Below are positions 63,250 through 64,000 of a DNA stretch of 64,000 nt, piece by piece; within the stretch, counting starts at the first letter, position 1, and each line of letters starts with the position of its first letter. The stretch spans positions 186,001 to 250,000 of the forward strand of contig JBBQVK010000002.1 of the NCBI GenBank assembly GCA_038211735.1, given 5' to 3'. The notes under the pieces are model-generated. The model did not search any database and was not told the DNA's origin. It was given only the letters and a program-made list of their open reading frames with translations. Made by a program: the position numbers and the translations under genes. Origin of the DNA: JBBQVK01 sp038211735 (GTDB lineage: Bacteria; Patescibacteriota; Gracilibacteria; Absconditabacterales; Absconditicoccaceae).

Positions 63250-63276
63250 AAAAACAAGGGAGTTATGCTTGTTTTT
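63250..63276 (-). terminator. Terminator after ybaB (bidirectional)
   Basis: AAAAACAAG (63250-63258) pairs with CTTGTTTTT (63268-63276) around a 9-nt loop. In minus orientation it lies just past the ybaB stop. Confidence 0.65.
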
Positions 63277-63299
63277 TTATACTCTTACTAATTTTTCGG

Positions 63300-63647
63300 T
63301 TAACTCAACCCCGGTATCTTCGGCATTCCGCCTCACATGCCGCCCATCATACCAGCGAGGTCGTTGGGATCGAATCCGAGGATCTCTTTGGTCTTTTCCA
63401 TAGCGACTTCTTGCGCTTTGGTTTGTGCTTTTTCGAAAGCGATTTTGATAGCGTTCTCAAGCGTTTCTTTGTTCTCGAGTGAAAGAAGCGTAGTATCTTC
63501 TATCGTTAAACTCTTAAGTTTTTGTTCACCCGTCATATCGACTACAACTCCACCTTCTTTGGCTCTAATTAGAAGTTTTTTTAATGCTTCTTGGAGTTTC
63601 TTGTACTTGTCATACATCTGTTTCATCTCTCATAATTTTCAGAACAT
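63300..63647 (-). CDS. ybaB: YbaB/EbfC family nucleoid-associated protein
   Basis: A small DNA-binding protein that forms a tweezer-shaped dimer on DNA. The 115-aa frame starts MFGKLGEMKQMYDKYKKLQEALKK; two TGA codons in the first seven residues encode Gly, and this start restores the typical YbaB beginning (mfg.lg.lmkqaq.mQ). The internal part has EGGVVVDMTGEQKLKSLTIEDTTLL, the beta-sheet of the fold, and a helical KETLENAIKIAFEKAQTKAQEVAMEKTKEI. The C-terminus is Met/Gly-rich (GMMGGMGGGMPKIPG). Confidence 0.93.
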
Positions 63648-63673
63648 TCATTGATAATTACTAGTAAAACAAT

Positions 63674-64000
63674 TTATTCAACTATATTGTATTTCATAAT
63701 CTTTACCTTTTTACCGAGCATATTCGCTTTATCTATTGCGTCCTGTACATCTTGGTTATTATTCACCTGGAAAGCATACAACTCATGGCATGCATTGATT
63801 TTGGTTGAGCTTCTTGCGCAATAACTTTCGACGGTAGCGTCTGTAAATCTAGTTGTACCCAGTATTGAGTTTGGAGATAGTTCAAACACTTTTCTAAGTT
63901 GTGTAGTAATCATACCCGCTTGTTGCCTACTTATTACTCACTCATCAGCTCTCTTTTCGTAGTGGGTACAGAATTTATCAAGCGATATCGGCAGGTATAC
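63674..64000 (-). CDS. Hypothetical protein, C-terminal part (partial)
   Basis: The last 108 residues of a gene entering from beyond the window. It shows FCTHYEKRADEGVISRQQAGM (one TGA as Gly), TTRFTDATVESYCARSSTKINACHELYAFQVNN and a C-terminal KANMLGKKVKIMKYNIVE. There are cysteines at CTHY, YCAR and ACHE. The fold is not recognised and no conserved motif is identifiable. It lies 26 bp upstream of ybaB on the same strand, so the two may be co-transcribed. Confidence 0.6.

Overview
The window is bacterial chromosomal DNA of moderately low GC from an organism in which UGA is read as glycine (genetic code 25). Almost every long gene is cut by in-frame TGA codons. Reading TGA as Gly restores full-length proteins, and many of those positions are glycines conserved in the family: TrpRS P-G-T-D before KMSKS, MetRS after the KMSKT motif, the CTP synthase N-terminal T-G-G, the Nudix L-P-G-G, and FtsZ K-G-L-G. 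Genes end in TAA or TAG. This points to Candidatus Gracilibacteria (BD1-5) or Absconditabacteria (SR1); I cannot tell the two apart from this window. Short intergenic regions and no consistent Shine-Dalgarno sequences fit the same picture. Coordinates below are for UGA=Gly reading frames.

Layout. 1-8384 (minus): a partial exported protein and a 2569-aa secreted mosaic surface protein with P-domain-like, DUF4215, LamG, beta-propeller, Asp/Cys-rich and RCC1 modules. 8613-14182 (plus): trpS, a degenerate PriA-like protein, a TIM-barrel isomerase, uppS, dnaN and a nucleotidyltransferase-like protein. 14248-15189 (minus): an exported SLH-thioredoxin fusion. 15627-19021 (plus): ftsA, ftsZ and an orphan atpC. 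19318-23574: a conjugation-type ATPase and a glycosyltransferase. 23662-24881 (minus): a PHP-only DnaE-like protein and two tRNAs with odd anticodon arms. 25022-28954: an amidase-SpoIID fusion and an M3 peptidase. 28951-33524: DedA, small hypotheticals, LysE and two MazF/PemK-like proteins. 33620-35755 (minus): HD hydrolase and pyrG. 35973-41422: accessory genes, trxA, metG. 41605-48639: a TraG-like ATPase fused to an S1 domain, a VWA pair and valS. 48688-57080: an exported protein, FMN reductase, a large membrane protein, a four-helix-bundle protein, DUF1294 and a 1073-aa PcfJ-like protein. 57338-60455: a pseudouridine synthase, rlmE and der. 60499-63167: an NrtR-type NAD regulator divergent from an SPFH and NAD-kinase-like pair. 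63300-64000 (minus): ybaB and a partial gene.

How the genes work together. Housekeeping covers tRNA charging (trpS, metG, valS), replication (dnaN), division (ftsA, ftsZ), rRNA modification and ribosome assembly (rlmE, RluB-like, der) and CTP synthesis. The surface proteins, the amidase-SpoIID fusion and the two DNA-translocase-like ATPases fit an episymbiotic or cell-contact lifestyle; that is inference. The most coherent unusual locus is at 60.5-63.2 kb: an NrtR/Nudix regulator, 21-bp palindromic operators, and an SPFH plus NAD-kinase-like operon whose SPFH gene carries a late in-frame TAG. Recurrent promoters of the form TTGCAN-(16/17)-TATACT or TACAAT precede several genes.
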